Assembly (NCBI GenBank): GCA_963969395.1
Contig: OZ017797.1
Coordinates: 18,910,001 to 18,974,000 of the forward strand
DNA: 64,000 nt
Reading direction: 5' to 3'
Origin: Pseudoscleropodium purum
Taxonomy: Eukaryota > Streptophyta > Bryopsida > Hypnales > Brachytheciaceae
How positions within the stretch are numbered: position 1 is the first letter of the stretch; each line of letters opens with the position of its first letter. Shown in pieces: positions 24,109 to 35,781 of the stretch. The position numbers and the translations under genes were made by a program. The notes under the pieces were generated by a model. The model saw only the letters and a program-made list of their open reading frames with translations. It searched no databases and was not told the DNA's origin.

Positions 24109-25715
24109 TGGTATCAGAGCAAGTGTGATTCAATATTAGCAAGGTTCAATATAAACTAAATTGCAACATGTGCTTTGCTTTGACTCCTCAAGCAAAGTAT
24201 TCCAGCAAAGATGTGTATAACTTGTTCATAGTTGAAGAAGAGAGAATTGAGATTGAGAATCATTTATGGATTATAAATAGATTCTTCTAGTTGAGTCTAA
24301 ATTCATTTAAGAGCATCATTAGTCACTTGAACAACAAGTAGAATTAGAAAACATTACATATAGAATGCAAAGGGCACCTACAAGTTTTATTAACGCAATA
24401 GCAGAGTTTGACAAACTCAACCCTTAGTTTTTTGTTGAAGAAGATTCCTTTGCTAAGTCTTCCACTATTTATCAAGAACTTTGAATAATAAAATGGTATC
24501 ATGGCATCGTCCACATTGAGCTCAACAAATCGAACTTACAATACTCCACCTTTAATTGCCTCTAGTTATATATTCTGAAGTATAAAAATGGAGATGTTTT
24601 TAATCCGATAGGAACTTGGGTCTATAAATGATGGTATAGAAGTTGCTCTTGCTTCCTCTAATGTTGTAGGTCTCATAGCTTGGTGATTGAAAGACTCAAA
24701 AGCTTGCTTAGATATTTTCTTCATTGTGCGGAAAAACAATTAACTACTTTGCAACCACTAGCAACTTCAAAGTTGGTTTGTAATTGCATTAAGCAAATTT
24801 ATAAGAAGTCTAATAAGGCCTCACAAGTTCACTTGCACAAACAAATATGTTATATGAAAATGTCTAATAATGATGATGTTATTGTCTTCTTGGAATCTTG
24901 GCAAGCTATACTACAAGAAGTTGCTTTTTCCTATTGCACTATCATTGATGCTCAATAAGTTAATTTCCTTCTTGGAGCTTTGCCTAAATTGTGGAGTACA
25001 TTTATAGTTATAATACAAGGAGGATTGTTTGATCTTACATTTGTTGGCTTACTTTCCAATATATTGTAGCAAAATTCAATCAATCTATCATAAATGGAGA
25101 TCCAAAACAAGTACTAAGCCTTTTATATTAAAGGAAAATTTATTTAACCAACATCAAATAAATCTTTTTTAGTTGGCCAATATTCCAAAAATAACAAACA
25201 AAATTTTTATTCATAGAATGGATTGAGCATATAGAGTCAAAAATTCTCTAATCACAATTTATCCTTTTTAATTTACTCAGAATCTATTCAACTAGTTATT
25301 ATTTATCACAATTGTGGCATCTTTTGTCACAAGTTCCCAAATTGTAGGAAAAAGAAACGTAACCAAGTCAAACCCACTAAGCATCAACTCCACAATTATA
25401 GCAATGAAGAACCTTATTATTTATTTTTGGCAATTGTGGTTCCTTCCGACCTTCCTTCTTTTTGGTATATTGATTCAAAAGCAATTCAATACATATTACC
25501 TATTAAAAACCTATTTCATGATTATAAAGATTTGGATACTCCTTGATTGATTCTACTTGGCGATAATAGTTCTCAACTTGGATCCAAGCCTAGCCAAAAA
25601 TCTTATTTTAGTATCTTGAATTATAAATAGAGGGAATAAGACCCTAATCTTTAATCAAACCCAATGTATTATTAAAACAAGATCATCTTATTCAAGGGAA
25701 AATAATTAGTTTCAT

Positions 25716-26220
25716 TTGCCTAAAGATGAGATTCTATTTATTCTTGGTGTTGGCATCAAACCATTCAATTCTACTAGCACAATAGAGACTTTACAACATA
25801 CAAATAATGATACGCTCAAGTGGCATTATAGACTTGGGCACATTAATATCCGTTTCCTGAATCTTATGAACTCACAGAATTTGGTAATATGTTTGCCAAA
25901 TCTTAAATTGACTTTACCATTTTGTGATGGTTGTTTATTCAACAAAAAAACATAACAATCTTATTCAATTGATGGTCCTACACGAGTTAGTGTGCCGCTT
26001 GCCTTGATCCACATAAATTTGTGTGGACCCATACACACACTATCACTCAATGGCTTTGTTTATTTTTTCCTATTTATTGATGACTTCATTAGATTCACCA
26101 CTATGTATTTTTTTTTTAAAATCAAAAGCTTTCTTGTATTTTCAGAATTACAAGAAACTTGTGGAATATCACTTCACAAATAACAAAATCCTTATTCAAA
26201 TATCAAATAATGGGGGATAA
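25716..26220 (+). pseudogene. copia GAG-pre-integrase and integrase core remnant
   Basis: The frame at 25716-25955 contains LKWHYRLGHIN followed by a CDGC zinc-binding-like end, typical of the GAG-pre-integrase domain. After a stop, 25992-26183 carries an integrase-core-like block (HINLCGPIHTLSLNG, then FLFIDDF). Frameshifts and stops separate the pieces. It belongs to the element at 23929-29852. Confidence 0.85.
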
Positions 26221-27829
26221 TTTATGTCAAAAGACTTTAATAAATATTGTTTTGATCATGGCATCCAAAGCCAACACACCAATCCTTACAATCCTATACA
26301 AAATGAAATTTCTAAACATAAAAATCAGACCTTAGCTGAAGAGGCTCGTAGTATGCTTCATTTGGCTTGACTGCCAATTTTTTTCTAGGTTGAAGCTATC
26401 ACCATTGCTTGTTATTTACAGAATTACTCTTATACTTCAACTTTAAATAATGTAACACCTTACAAACTTTGGACCGGCCTTAAACCTGACTTAAGCAATC
26501 TTTGTATTTTTGGTTGCTTCGCTTATGCTCATATTCTTGATCATCAAAGAACAAAACTGGATGTTGAAATTGTTAAATGCATATTTCTTGGCTATGGTAT
26601 TTCTAATGGTATCAAAGGATATTGATTATATAACCATGATATTCAACGACTCTTTATTAGTCACAATGTTTTTGTTTTTTTTAAGATTATTTGTTATTTG
26701 GTGGTAGTTCGCCTTCCCTCGTCAACAATAGCTCATCCACTTGATCGGATGATCATGGTACTTATATACTATTCTTGAAATTTCTTGAAAGCAACCAACA
26801 CTTAACAACAACTTGCCAATAGTACAAATTGTCAACAACTTGAAGCAAGGCCTACCAATGATCCCACCTCATCTCGATCTTCTAGACTCATGACCAAACA
26901 CTCCACCTTCTTGTAGACATTACAATTATATAGTAAGTGTCTAATTTGATAAATTTAGCTAAAATGTTTTGAATTACCAATTTGAATTGGACTTAGCAGT
27001 GTGAATGGGTTGTAGTTTTATTTGGTAAATAATAGTAGTTGAGGTTCTAATGGATGTGAAACAAATAGTTGGAAACTTCCAACTATTTGTCTAGCTATAT
27101 GAACTTAAAGGATGCCAATTTGAATTTAGTTTTTCCATGCAAATGATGCTGGAAGAAGGAAGTAAATTTTAGTATAGGACTGGAGTGTTGGAGTGTTGGA
27201 GTGAATGTGGATGTATAAGACAATTGGAATTAATGGAATCTATATACTATAAATTTTGAAATTGATGTTGATTGATGTGTGGTGTGACTTGATTGGAGTG
27301 TATAATTTGAAGTGAGATAATCCATTAAGAAAGACATATCTAGAGATAAAAATTAAGAATATTAGACTTAAGTATAAACAAAACATATACAAAATACATA
27401 AAAACAATATAAATAAATAAATAATAAATAAAAAAGGAGTGTCGTTGTAGTAGACAATTGGAATTATGAAATCAAAATGACATAGAAATAATGATGTACA
27501 TGAGTGAAAAGAAACCAATAGGTTATTATAAATGGATAGGTGACAACCTAATACAACAAACCTAGCAAATTGCCTCCCTAGTGCTCAAACTCTATCTCTT
27601 TTGGTATTTTTTCAATTAGGTAAAATCTACAATCTACACTTCTCTTTCTACACATCAACACTTTTTAAGTGACAAGATCAATCCGATCAATCTCCTCCAT
27701 GACCGAGCTCCCAATGTCCCAATAAAGGACAATGGACTAGTCCAAGATTCCATGATAAAATTTATACAATTTTGGATTATTGGTGCAACTTGCTAAATCC
27801 CTCACAATTATTGAAGTCCTTTTGAGTAA

Positions 27830-28300
27830 GGATGCTTGAGATTGGAAACTAGCCATGGATAAAGAATATAATTCTCTGACTGCAAATAAAACTTGGGAAT
27901 TTGGGAAGCCTCTATTGCATCATTCCATTATTAGCACCAAATGGCTTTTTTGGCACAAGTATAATTTTGATGGCTCATTAGCCAAATATAAAGCTTGATT
28001 TGTCACTAGGGATTTTTCATAGCAATTAGGCCTTGATTTTTATGACATTTTTTTTCTATTGTTAGAATGGCTTCTTTGAGACTTTTATTAGCTTTTACTA
28101 CACTATATAACTATCACATCCATTTGATGGATGTGATAACTGTGTTCTTGCATGGAATTTTACTAGAAGATACGTCAAACTAGGATCAAAATACAAAGTT
28201 TATCAACTTATTAAATCTCTATGCAAACTTAAGCAAGTATCGTGTGTTTGATATAATCTATTTGATATTTTTTTTTGGCCCAAAGATTCCTCAAATGTAG
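27830..28300 (+). pseudogene. copia reverse transcriptase remnant
   Basis: In shifting frames this segment gives fragments of the copia-type RT start: a KTWEF-like piece, a STKWLFWHKYNFDGS-like piece, a LDFYDIFF-like piece, and later LIKSLCKLKQ. Multiple stops and frame changes break the reading, so no protein is possible. Assignment rests on the order and spacing of these fragments inside the element. Confidence 0.7.
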
Positions 28301-29282
28301 TACAAATCCTAATGTCTATTTTAAAAGATATCACTCTTTTACACTATTACTCAACTTATGTATTGATGATCTTGTATTGATTTCTAATAATCTTTGATCA
28401 ATATCTTTCAGTTAAGAAAGCCTTGTTTTCTCAATTTTTTTCTATAACTGACAATAATGAGATAGAATATAATCAATATATACTTGACATTTAGATTAGT
28501 CTTGATTGCTTTAATAAGACACTTATATTATCCCAATCCAAATATAATGTGAACATCTTAACAAAATTTAATATGTCCACTTGTAATTTAATTAGCACAC
28601 CTTTTGAAATTGGAGTTTACTATTCACAAGATTAAAGTGTCGATCTCATCTAAGATGAAATCATTGCTATAAAAATTGTACTATATAAGCAAGTTCTTGG
28701 AACATTAGAATATTTGGATACTTACATCCGGTGGGACCTTGGTTTTCTTGTCAACCATCTGTCTTAGTTTATAATCAATCCCGCCCTAGTTCATTGGTTT
28801 GGTGTTAAATGACTTCTACATTACTTAAAAGGAATAATGTAATTGATCTTTCTTATCACGGTGCTCACTTTGACCCTTCTACTTCTACTTCTCATATTGT
28901 TATAGGATGGAATGATGTCGGTTGGGCTCATGATCTTGCTTCATAGTGTTCTACTTGTGGCTACATTTTCCAACTTCATTCTTCATGCATAATTTTTCTT
29001 GACAAAGTAGAAAACAATCAATTATTGTTCTTTCTTCCAATAAGGCCAAATACATAGTAGCAACTACAATTGTCAAGGAACTGTCAATTATGACTTCAAG
29101 TGATAATATATATCTGAGTTACAATATCTTCTTTAGTTTCTAAGTATTCTATACTTTGAAAATCAATCCTACATTGCTCTCAAAGAAAATTTGAAGTATC
29201 AAAACCATTCCAACATATTGACCCTTGTTATCGTTTTTTACAAGAAAAAGTACAATCACACATTCTCAAACTTATATTTTAC

Positions 29283-29461
29283 TCCCACAGTTACTAAGGT
29301 AAACTATCCCATTCCAAATTAAATAGGAGCAAGCCTGTTGTAGGATGAATTCTATTAGTAATGTACATTTCAAAACTTGAATGTATACTTCTAACAAAAT
29401 TTAGCCCACAATGGATTCATTCCCATGTAGTCTAGAATGGGATAGTTTACCTTGTGTGGGC
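29283..29461. repeat. inverted repeat nested in the copia 3' region
   Basis: AAGGTAAACTATCCCATTC at 29296-29314 is repeated exactly in reverse complement at 29435-29453, extended outward by CCCACA / TGTGGG. About 120 bp lie between. The segment follows RNase H-like sequence and precedes the 3' LTR. It resembles a small MITE that inserted into the retrotransposon, or a structural feature of its 3' untranslated region. Confidence 0.75.
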
Positions 29462-29672
29462 TAATATATTAACAAAGTCACTCTCCAAAGTCAAGAACCA
29501 TGCTTGCCTCCACAACTTTAACCTAAAAACTTCCTTTGGTTTGTAGCAAGGAGGTGTAACCTATTGTACTTTTATTTCTTAAGCTTAAAAGCCTAATTTC
29601 AACTTTTATAGTATCTCAAGGCTTCAAGTTCAAGCTTTATAAATTAGTTCAACTATGTAGTTGAAAAGGGTG

Positions 29673-29852
29673 TGTTAGTATAATAGCAAACTGTAAATCC
29701 AATCTTTATCCTAGACATAGAGTCATAACATTATATTAACTCAAATAGTGTCTTTTCTTTCTATAAGAAGGTTGTCCTTATTGTATACATTATCACTATT
29801 AATATATTTATATCTTTCGTCTGTATGTGATCCTTGCATCTTGTTCTATACA
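29673..29852 (+). repeat. 3' LTR of the copia element
   Basis: This 180-bp partner of 23929-24108 begins TGTTAGTATAATAGCAAACT and ends TTCTATACA. It is preceded by the purine-rich GTTGAAAAGGGTG and followed by TAAAC, which resembles the TAAAT in front of the 5' LTR. Confidence 0.9.
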
Positions 29853-32184
29853 TAAACTAATATGTCATATTCAATAAATAGAATTTCATCTTCTTAACCA
29901 ATTGAAATGAGGCTAGAAGTAAGAGTGGTGCTCCAAGTATTGATTTTACTCAAAACATACCTAACACATATATTTACATCTCAATTTTAAAAGTGTTGAT
30001 GATTATAAGAACAAAAATTTCTCCATAAGAAGCAAGTTTCTACACCAAACTAGAAATAACAAACTGTGATCTTTACAAATGAGTGATTGCAAGAAACACC
30101 TATTGATTTTGTTGTGTTTTTATAAAATGTATGTTTAGTTTTTCAGGGTATTTTAAAATTTAAAAAAAAATTTAAAATTTAAATCGATACCCAATGTATA
30201 CACCTTTAAAAAGATAAAGTATAGAAAAATTCTCTAAGAAGGAGAACTAAGAAAGTCCAAAATCTCAAGAAAATAGATACTTGGAAGTTTTGATTTGTAA
30301 AATGTAGGATTTAAATCTCCCTCATAAAAACTAGCCATTTGTATCATCTCCATAGAGATGGTCATTCACCAAAACAATCACTAAAATAACATTTTATATG
30401 TTTCAAAATACAAGTAGAAAGAAGCTTAATTTGTAGACTTTCATACAATATATAATTAACTATTTTCAGATTCTTTTCAACAATAGGTTCTAGTCTACTA
30501 GAAGACCATCCCCTTCAAATTTTAGCTCCAACTTTGTTTTTTGGGACCAAAAATAGTACTATCCCCTCTAATTGACAAATGTGTCAAAATTTGGAGACTA
30601 TTTTTGGACAACAAAACATTTTGAATATGAAAAATTAGACAATGTGTATAATAGTTATGAGTACTTCACCTACAAGTCTTGAATATTTTGAAGCTAAAAT
30701 GCAAAAGTTATGACCAAAAAACAAATCAACACACAAACTATAACATAAAATAGTACAAATGGCAATCATCCAATTCAAAATCCCTAAAGCAACAATATTC
30801 AACACAAAATGCAAGTGCGCACAATCTTTGTACTCACTTCTCTTGTTTCTTAAGCAATATAAGGTGGGAACAAACATAACAAATAGAGGAGCAAATACAA
30901 CAAATGCAATAAACTCACTACTCTAAAGAGTGAGGAACATGAGGAGAGAGATAATGCCCTATGCTCAAATCCTAATATCAACATCAGTAATTGGTTTACT
31001 AAATTTTTTTTATCTCATCTCCAAGCCTATTTAGACCCTTTATACATTTATTAAAATTCTCAATTCTTGGCCACAAATAGAAGAATGATAGCTAGTGTTT
31101 TTGAGGGGATAATGTAGAGTCTACCTTTCCAACAAAATAACCTTAATCTTGTGCTATCTCCCTAGTCATGTGCATTGCTACATGAAGGATTGAATAAACA
31201 AAATTTTGATTCATGCTAGCACCAAAAAGAAAAATGCTTTTTATTCTTTTAATATGTATGGAAAAAGTTAACTAGTTTAGTAATAATGTCTACCAAATTA
31301 TAGTATAACTTCAATTTAGATGTAGTTACAATTACAATTCAATGTTATTATAAGTAACATTCACATGATGACATTTGAATATGGACCAATTGATTTGTTG
31401 AAAATAAGCCCAAGCTATTGATGTTCAATGTGCATAGATTAATGTGTTGAATGGAAAGTTAACTTGTCAAAGTTTTATATGTTTACCTTGCTTTGTACTT
31501 GGATACTTTAAAAATAAAATTATAAAATCTATGACAATTGAATAATGCCAATATAAAAAAATAAATTACAAATCATAAAAAAAAAGTGAATGAAATCCAT
31601 TCATTCATTTTCTTATTTGAAAATTCAATACTAAATCTCTCATAAAAATTCATAATTATTTGAATGTCATATTGATGATATAAATTAGAAGATAACAACA
31701 AATAGTCTATAATTCATTAATTATCCTTTCGATCCATCATACTATGTATACATCAAATTAGACCACTTTCATATTTTACTTTTTAATTGGTTATTACAAG
31801 TAAATGTTTGTTTAGAAGCCCATTTATCACCTATGGCAAAGTCATTAGGGAAGATTGAATATAAAGTAATCATACCTAATTTTGATTATGTTACTAAAAC
31901 CATCTTAGATTTCTTACCTATAATGTAATCCTTTGAACATGTGCATATGATCAATATCAAATATACCAATAATTAGAATATTGAAAATTAATAATTTATT
32001 CATATAAAATTCAAAAAATATAAACTCATTGAATCTAAAATCTTCTTTAAATTGCCAAAAAAAAATCCATCTACATAAAGAGAGTCTAATAATAAAAACC
32101 ATACTCACATGTATGTATGGACAATTTTGAGTATAGTTACCATTTAGATAGTAAATGTTAGAGGAGTAGACCCATTTCTAATCA
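29853..32184. other. AT-rich intergenic DNA, no gene seen
   Basis: No gene or RNA recognised. A phrase TTTTTGAGGGGATA with a nearby AGAGTCTACC occurs near 31098-31130 and also near 23150-23200 on the other side of the retrotransposon, hinting at older repeated DNA into which the element landed. An AT palindrome lies near 30155-30185. Confidence 0.45.
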
Positions 32185-32495
32185 CCTCTATTTCCAATCT
32201 ATAGACTATTTTCTTTTTGTGAAGTTGTGGTGCAGTTTTTGAAGTAACTATGGCACATTGTGATTCGTTGCTAGACTCACAATATTGCAACCAACCCTTG
32301 GTTGATTTTGCAACTAGCCCATGGTTGAAAATAGAAAGATCTATACAACTAGTACATGTCATACAATATGGTTCAACTACAAAATGAATGATAATTATAT
32401 TTTGAGTTAAAAAATTTTGAAATTTTATATGATCTTTTCAAACTCTATTTCTACATCAGGAAAATTTTCTACAGGAAATTCGCACTCTACACACC
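32185..32495 (-). repeat. dispersed repeat, inverted partner at 50935-51221
   Basis: Shared blocks, in reverse order and complement relative to the partner, include a CTATAGACT run, GTGAAGTTGTGGTG, CAATATTGCAACCAACCC, CCATGGTTGAAAATAGAAA, AACTCTATTTCTACA and the terminal AGGAAAATTTTCTACA. The copies lie 18 kb apart. The sequence has no coding capacity; it is a decayed mobile-element copy. Confidence 0.75.
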
Positions 32496-32540
32496 CGTAA
32501 CTCCTTAACTCCTTAAGTGGTTGGAAACGGATCCACTCCT

Positions 32541-32650
32541 CCTCCCTCTTTCCATCCCTCCCTCCGTCCGCCGTCACTCTGTCCATCCTCTGTCCATCCC
32601 TCCCTCCGTCTGTCCGTCCGTCCGTCCGTCCGTCCCTCCGTCCGTCTTAG
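32541..32650. repeat. TCCG/TCCC microsatellite-like tract
   Basis: Runs of TCCATCCCTCCCTCCGTC and an uninterrupted TCCGTCCGTCCGTCCGTCCG core form a tetranucleotide repeat. Related CATC repeats lie at 32748-32766 and GACT repeats at about 32921-32941. Open frames across it on both strands are translations of the repeat. Confidence 0.9.
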
Positions 32651-33681
32651 CTCAGCAGTCAGCACCCGTAAGCTCCCATCATGTGAGCACCTCACACTCC
32701 AGGTACAGGCAGACCCCAGACGGACAGACCTCACGAGCAGTCCGTCCACATCCATCCATCCATCCAGAACTCATCCGTCTAATCTAGTGTACCCCTCTGT
32801 GGCCTGCACCAATTATTGTAACAAGCTAGCACTGATAATGAAGCTATAATGATGAAGGATTTTATGGCTTTTCAATTTCAGTTAGCAATGGCCTCCGTCC
32901 GTCCAGCCAGAGTGAGGGGACTGACTGACTGACTGACTGACCTGGCCAGCAGGTGTGACACCCTGTAATTGAATTATTTCATATATTTCTGGGCTTTCTG
33001 CCCCCGGCTGGACGGAAATGGCAAAACTGCAACGTTCAAAAAGTGGGAAAACACCCAACTGAAAAAGTATAAAGGTTCGTTCAAATTAGCAAGCTTTTAG
33101 TCATTCAGTCCTGAGTGTGTTCGATCAGTCAGTCCTTGGGATGATTTAAAGTGATTTGCACTCTTTCCTACGATAAGTTAAGCCTTTTCTGTTGGATTCC
33201 ATTGGACCTTTTCCTACCTATTGCAGAGCAGAAAGTTCAACCCAGACAGGCAATAGAGCCAAAAGAACTGGAAGGCTCACTCAACTTGGATATCTTCGAG
33301 ATCCAATTTTAAGGAATTAAAGAATTGTAGACCAATAGCAAAGGGTAACTTACTCTGGGTTACTTCTGAACCAAGAGTGTGCATTCAAGACATTCGGCAA
33401 AATATCAATTGATTTTATTTCATGATATATAATTAATTAATTATACTGGTGAAACTTTACTCTTACTAAACTACATATTTGCTCTACTGGATTTATTGTC
33501 TCATCCGAAATACTGGGCAGATCCTAGAAAAAATTTAAAAAAAAAGAAGAAATATAACAAGAAATTGCTTTACATGACGTACTGCATCACCGCACGAATT
33601 TGTGGCTGTCCTCCGGGAACAATCATGTAATCCAACACGTTCCCAAAGGGTCGAAAGGGTCCAGTGTTCGTTCCCAGTACG
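32651..33681. other. mixed intergenic DNA with small tetranucleotide repeats
   Basis: Contains CATCCATCCATCCATCC near 32750, GACTGACTGACTGACTGAC near 32922, and a TATAAAG at 33068 that could be a TATA box for a transcript starting around 33100. No coding region follows it convincingly. Confidence 0.4.
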
Positions 33682-34003
33682 CCACCGGCGAGTTCGGTCA
33701 TTTGGTCGACACAGCTGGCCGCACCCTCGACATTCGGTACAGCCAAACTTAGAAACTAAGTTTACGGCTTGCATGGGAGGGTTACAGGCTTGATTAGTGG
33801 GTTGGCAAGTAACTAATCGTTCGAAGCGGTCAGTTAGTCGGTCTACTTGGCCACCGGCGTGTCCGGTTACATGGCCGACACAGCTGGCTGACCGCACGCT
33901 CGATCAAGGGTGAGGGGTTAAAAAGCCTAATCAAGATTAGAACCGAATTTAATCAAGGTTAGAGTGGCGATTAGTGAGCTGGCGCGGCAACTAATCGTGA
34001 GAA
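33682..34003. repeat. tandem duplication (about 170-bp unit) upstream of the EF-hand/TPR gene
   Basis: CCACCGGCG at 33682 and 33851 starts two copies that share GACACAGCTGGC, CGCACSCTCGA and, near their ends, GATTAGTG with GGCAACTAATCG-like sequence (33792 and 33969). The copies differ by substitutions and small indels. They lie in the GC-rich segment leading into the 35782 gene. Confidence 0.7.
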
Positions 34004-35781
34004 GGGGTCTTCTGGCAGCAGGCTCCGTCGTCGTGCCTTGGTATAGGGCTTTCCCTTCCCTTCTGCGGGTTTTGCTGTCGGAGTTCGCCCCGTCCTGCGG
34101 ATTTCGTCTCGGTTTGCGTGCGCGAGCTTACGATTTTCAGACTCCGGTGAGCGATTCTGTCATTTCTGGACGTTTTGTGACCGTTTTTGGTTGCGGAATG
34201 GGGGAAAAGCTCATTTCGTTGGCGCTGAGCTGGAGTGAGATATGGCGATTGATCTGTGTCGTCTGTGAGTAGTGTGTGTCTGTTTCCGTTTCGTGACGTT
34301 CCTTTTGCGAAGTATCTTCTCTTGTGTAGGGTTAGTGTTGGAGTGAGCTTTCTCCTCTGCTCGCTTGCTCTTCAGTGATATTTATTTAGAGGGGCAAGAA
34401 TGCCGTTGTGGTCAGTAGCGAATTGAGAAGGAAGGAGGTTGCATTCGCGAGACCGTGTCGGTGTTGGACGTGACTGAGAGAGGTGATTATTTGCATTGCA
34501 CGTCAGTGTGCTATTATTCGACACGTTTTGGTGTAGCGAATGCGCGAGTGACTCGTCCGTAAGCTCTGTTCTGCTGTCCGTCGTGACTCGTTCCGCTGTG
34601 CGTCGATATATCGGCAGCATGCTGCTCGTGCGGAGGTGACGAGTAGGTGAGGTTTACAGAGATTGTCAGCGTGGAAGGATTTTTTCTCGAAACATTTTGT
34701 TTCTACAACGGCCCTTGAGTAACTTGTATTGACGAGGTTTTCTGTAGTGTTTTTGTTACGAGACGCAGCTGAGTTGGAAGATGTAGAGCTCGCTTGCTGC
34801 AGCGCGTGTTTTAGTTCCCGCTTGTTCTGGACCCTTTGGTAGGACTTGAGAGAATCCAAGTTTGGTTTATGTAACAGCGCATGAGTTTTTGTGAGTGTTA
34901 ATTTGTTCCCTTTGTTGGGTGTGTTTATTTTATCAACGAGGTATGGAACTGAAGCTCTTGTTGTATCGGATTCGGGTCGGTTTTGCTTTGTCCAACCATA
35001 TCCCTTTATATTGTTTGAGTATTTGTAGATTACTACTATTTTGTCTTGGTTATTTTGGAACTGGATGCTCCACATGAGGTGTCTTAGTCGTTACCATATG
35101 TACTTGTCTTTGTACTTGTCTTATCCATTTAACGTCGTTCGTCTCCTTTTCTCATTTCATAGTGCTTGTGTTCTTGTCAAATTATCGAAGATTTACATCG
35201 CAGGCAATCTTTTACAGTAGTAATCAATGCACCGTGAGTAACTATTCATTGTCAGATTTCACGTGCAAGGCTATCTAGGCCCTGCATGCTGTTCGGGTCG
35301 ATGTCCTATCATTTCGCGTGGTAGACGTCCTTTCTTCCGATTGTTTTTAAATTGTTGTGGAAGGTTGGATTTCCAATTTTTAGTTTGTTTAGTTTGTTTT
35401 CCTTGTATGTTGATCAAATGGTTTGTCGTCTGTGATTGCTTGCATTGACACATTGACTTGCCTTCTGGAATCGCACAGCAGCAATTTAGAGATTTTCCGA
35501 CATGTATGATTCCATATGTATTTATAGTCTTATGTATGTGTGCGCAGGATTAATTGGGTGCAATCACGAGGCCACAGCTACGGACGTGCACAGGACGATT
35601 ATCTGTCTAAGCGTTTGTTGATGAAATTTCTCTTTCTGACTTTTCCAACGAGTGACCCTTTATCCTGTCTGGAAGAAATTCTGGTTAATACCGGATACAA
35701 CTTTGGATTTGGTCCTTGAAGCACCACTCCAATTTCTTCTCGTATGCATCGGTAGTAGTTCGTACAGAAGCTAAATTAAGG
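34004..35781 (+). promoter_or_regulatory. probable promoter, 5' leader and leader intron of the EF-hand/TPR gene
   Basis: A GC-rich block (34004-34146) ends in a consensus-like donor (ACTCCG then GTGAGC, GT at 34147). T-rich DNA with little coding character follows to an acceptor-like TGTGCGCAG at 35539-35547. That would make a leader intron of about 1.4 kb, a common arrangement in plants, but no transcript is available. Short open frames in this stretch show no domains. Confidence 0.4.

Larger units (their letters stand above)
23929..29852 (+). mobile_element. degenerate Ty1/copia LTR retrotransposon, both LTRs present
   Basis: Two 180-bp direct terminal repeats (23929-24108 and 29673-29852) each begin TGTTAG and end in CA. 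The 5' LTR is followed at once by TGGTATCAGAGC, the classic initiator-Met tRNA primer-binding site of plant copia elements, and a purine-rich tract (GAAAAGGG) precedes the 3' LTR. Flanking pentamers TAAAT and TAAAC look like a target-site duplication with one change. Between them, decayed pieces occur in the copia order: gag-like, GAG-pre-integrase, integrase, reverse transcriptase, RNase H. Many stops and frameshifts interrupt every part, so the copy is dead. By hand alignment the LTRs are about four-fifths identical, which indicates an old insertion. Confidence 0.93.

Noticed and set aside
32513..32849. open frames of 80-110 codons on both strands
   Set aside because: They translate the TCCG/TCCC tetranucleotide repeat and give Ser/Pro/Val/Arg low-complexity peptides.
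33535..33897. 120-codon minus-strand open frame with several cysteines
   Set aside because: It spans the duplicated 170-bp non-coding unit, has no consistent domain, and lies in the upstream region of the EF-hand/TPR gene.
34503..35075. 190-codon minus-strand open frame
   Set aside because: Lies in the probable leader intron; Asn/Ser/Lys-rich with no family motif, and codon use is not like the neighbouring genes.
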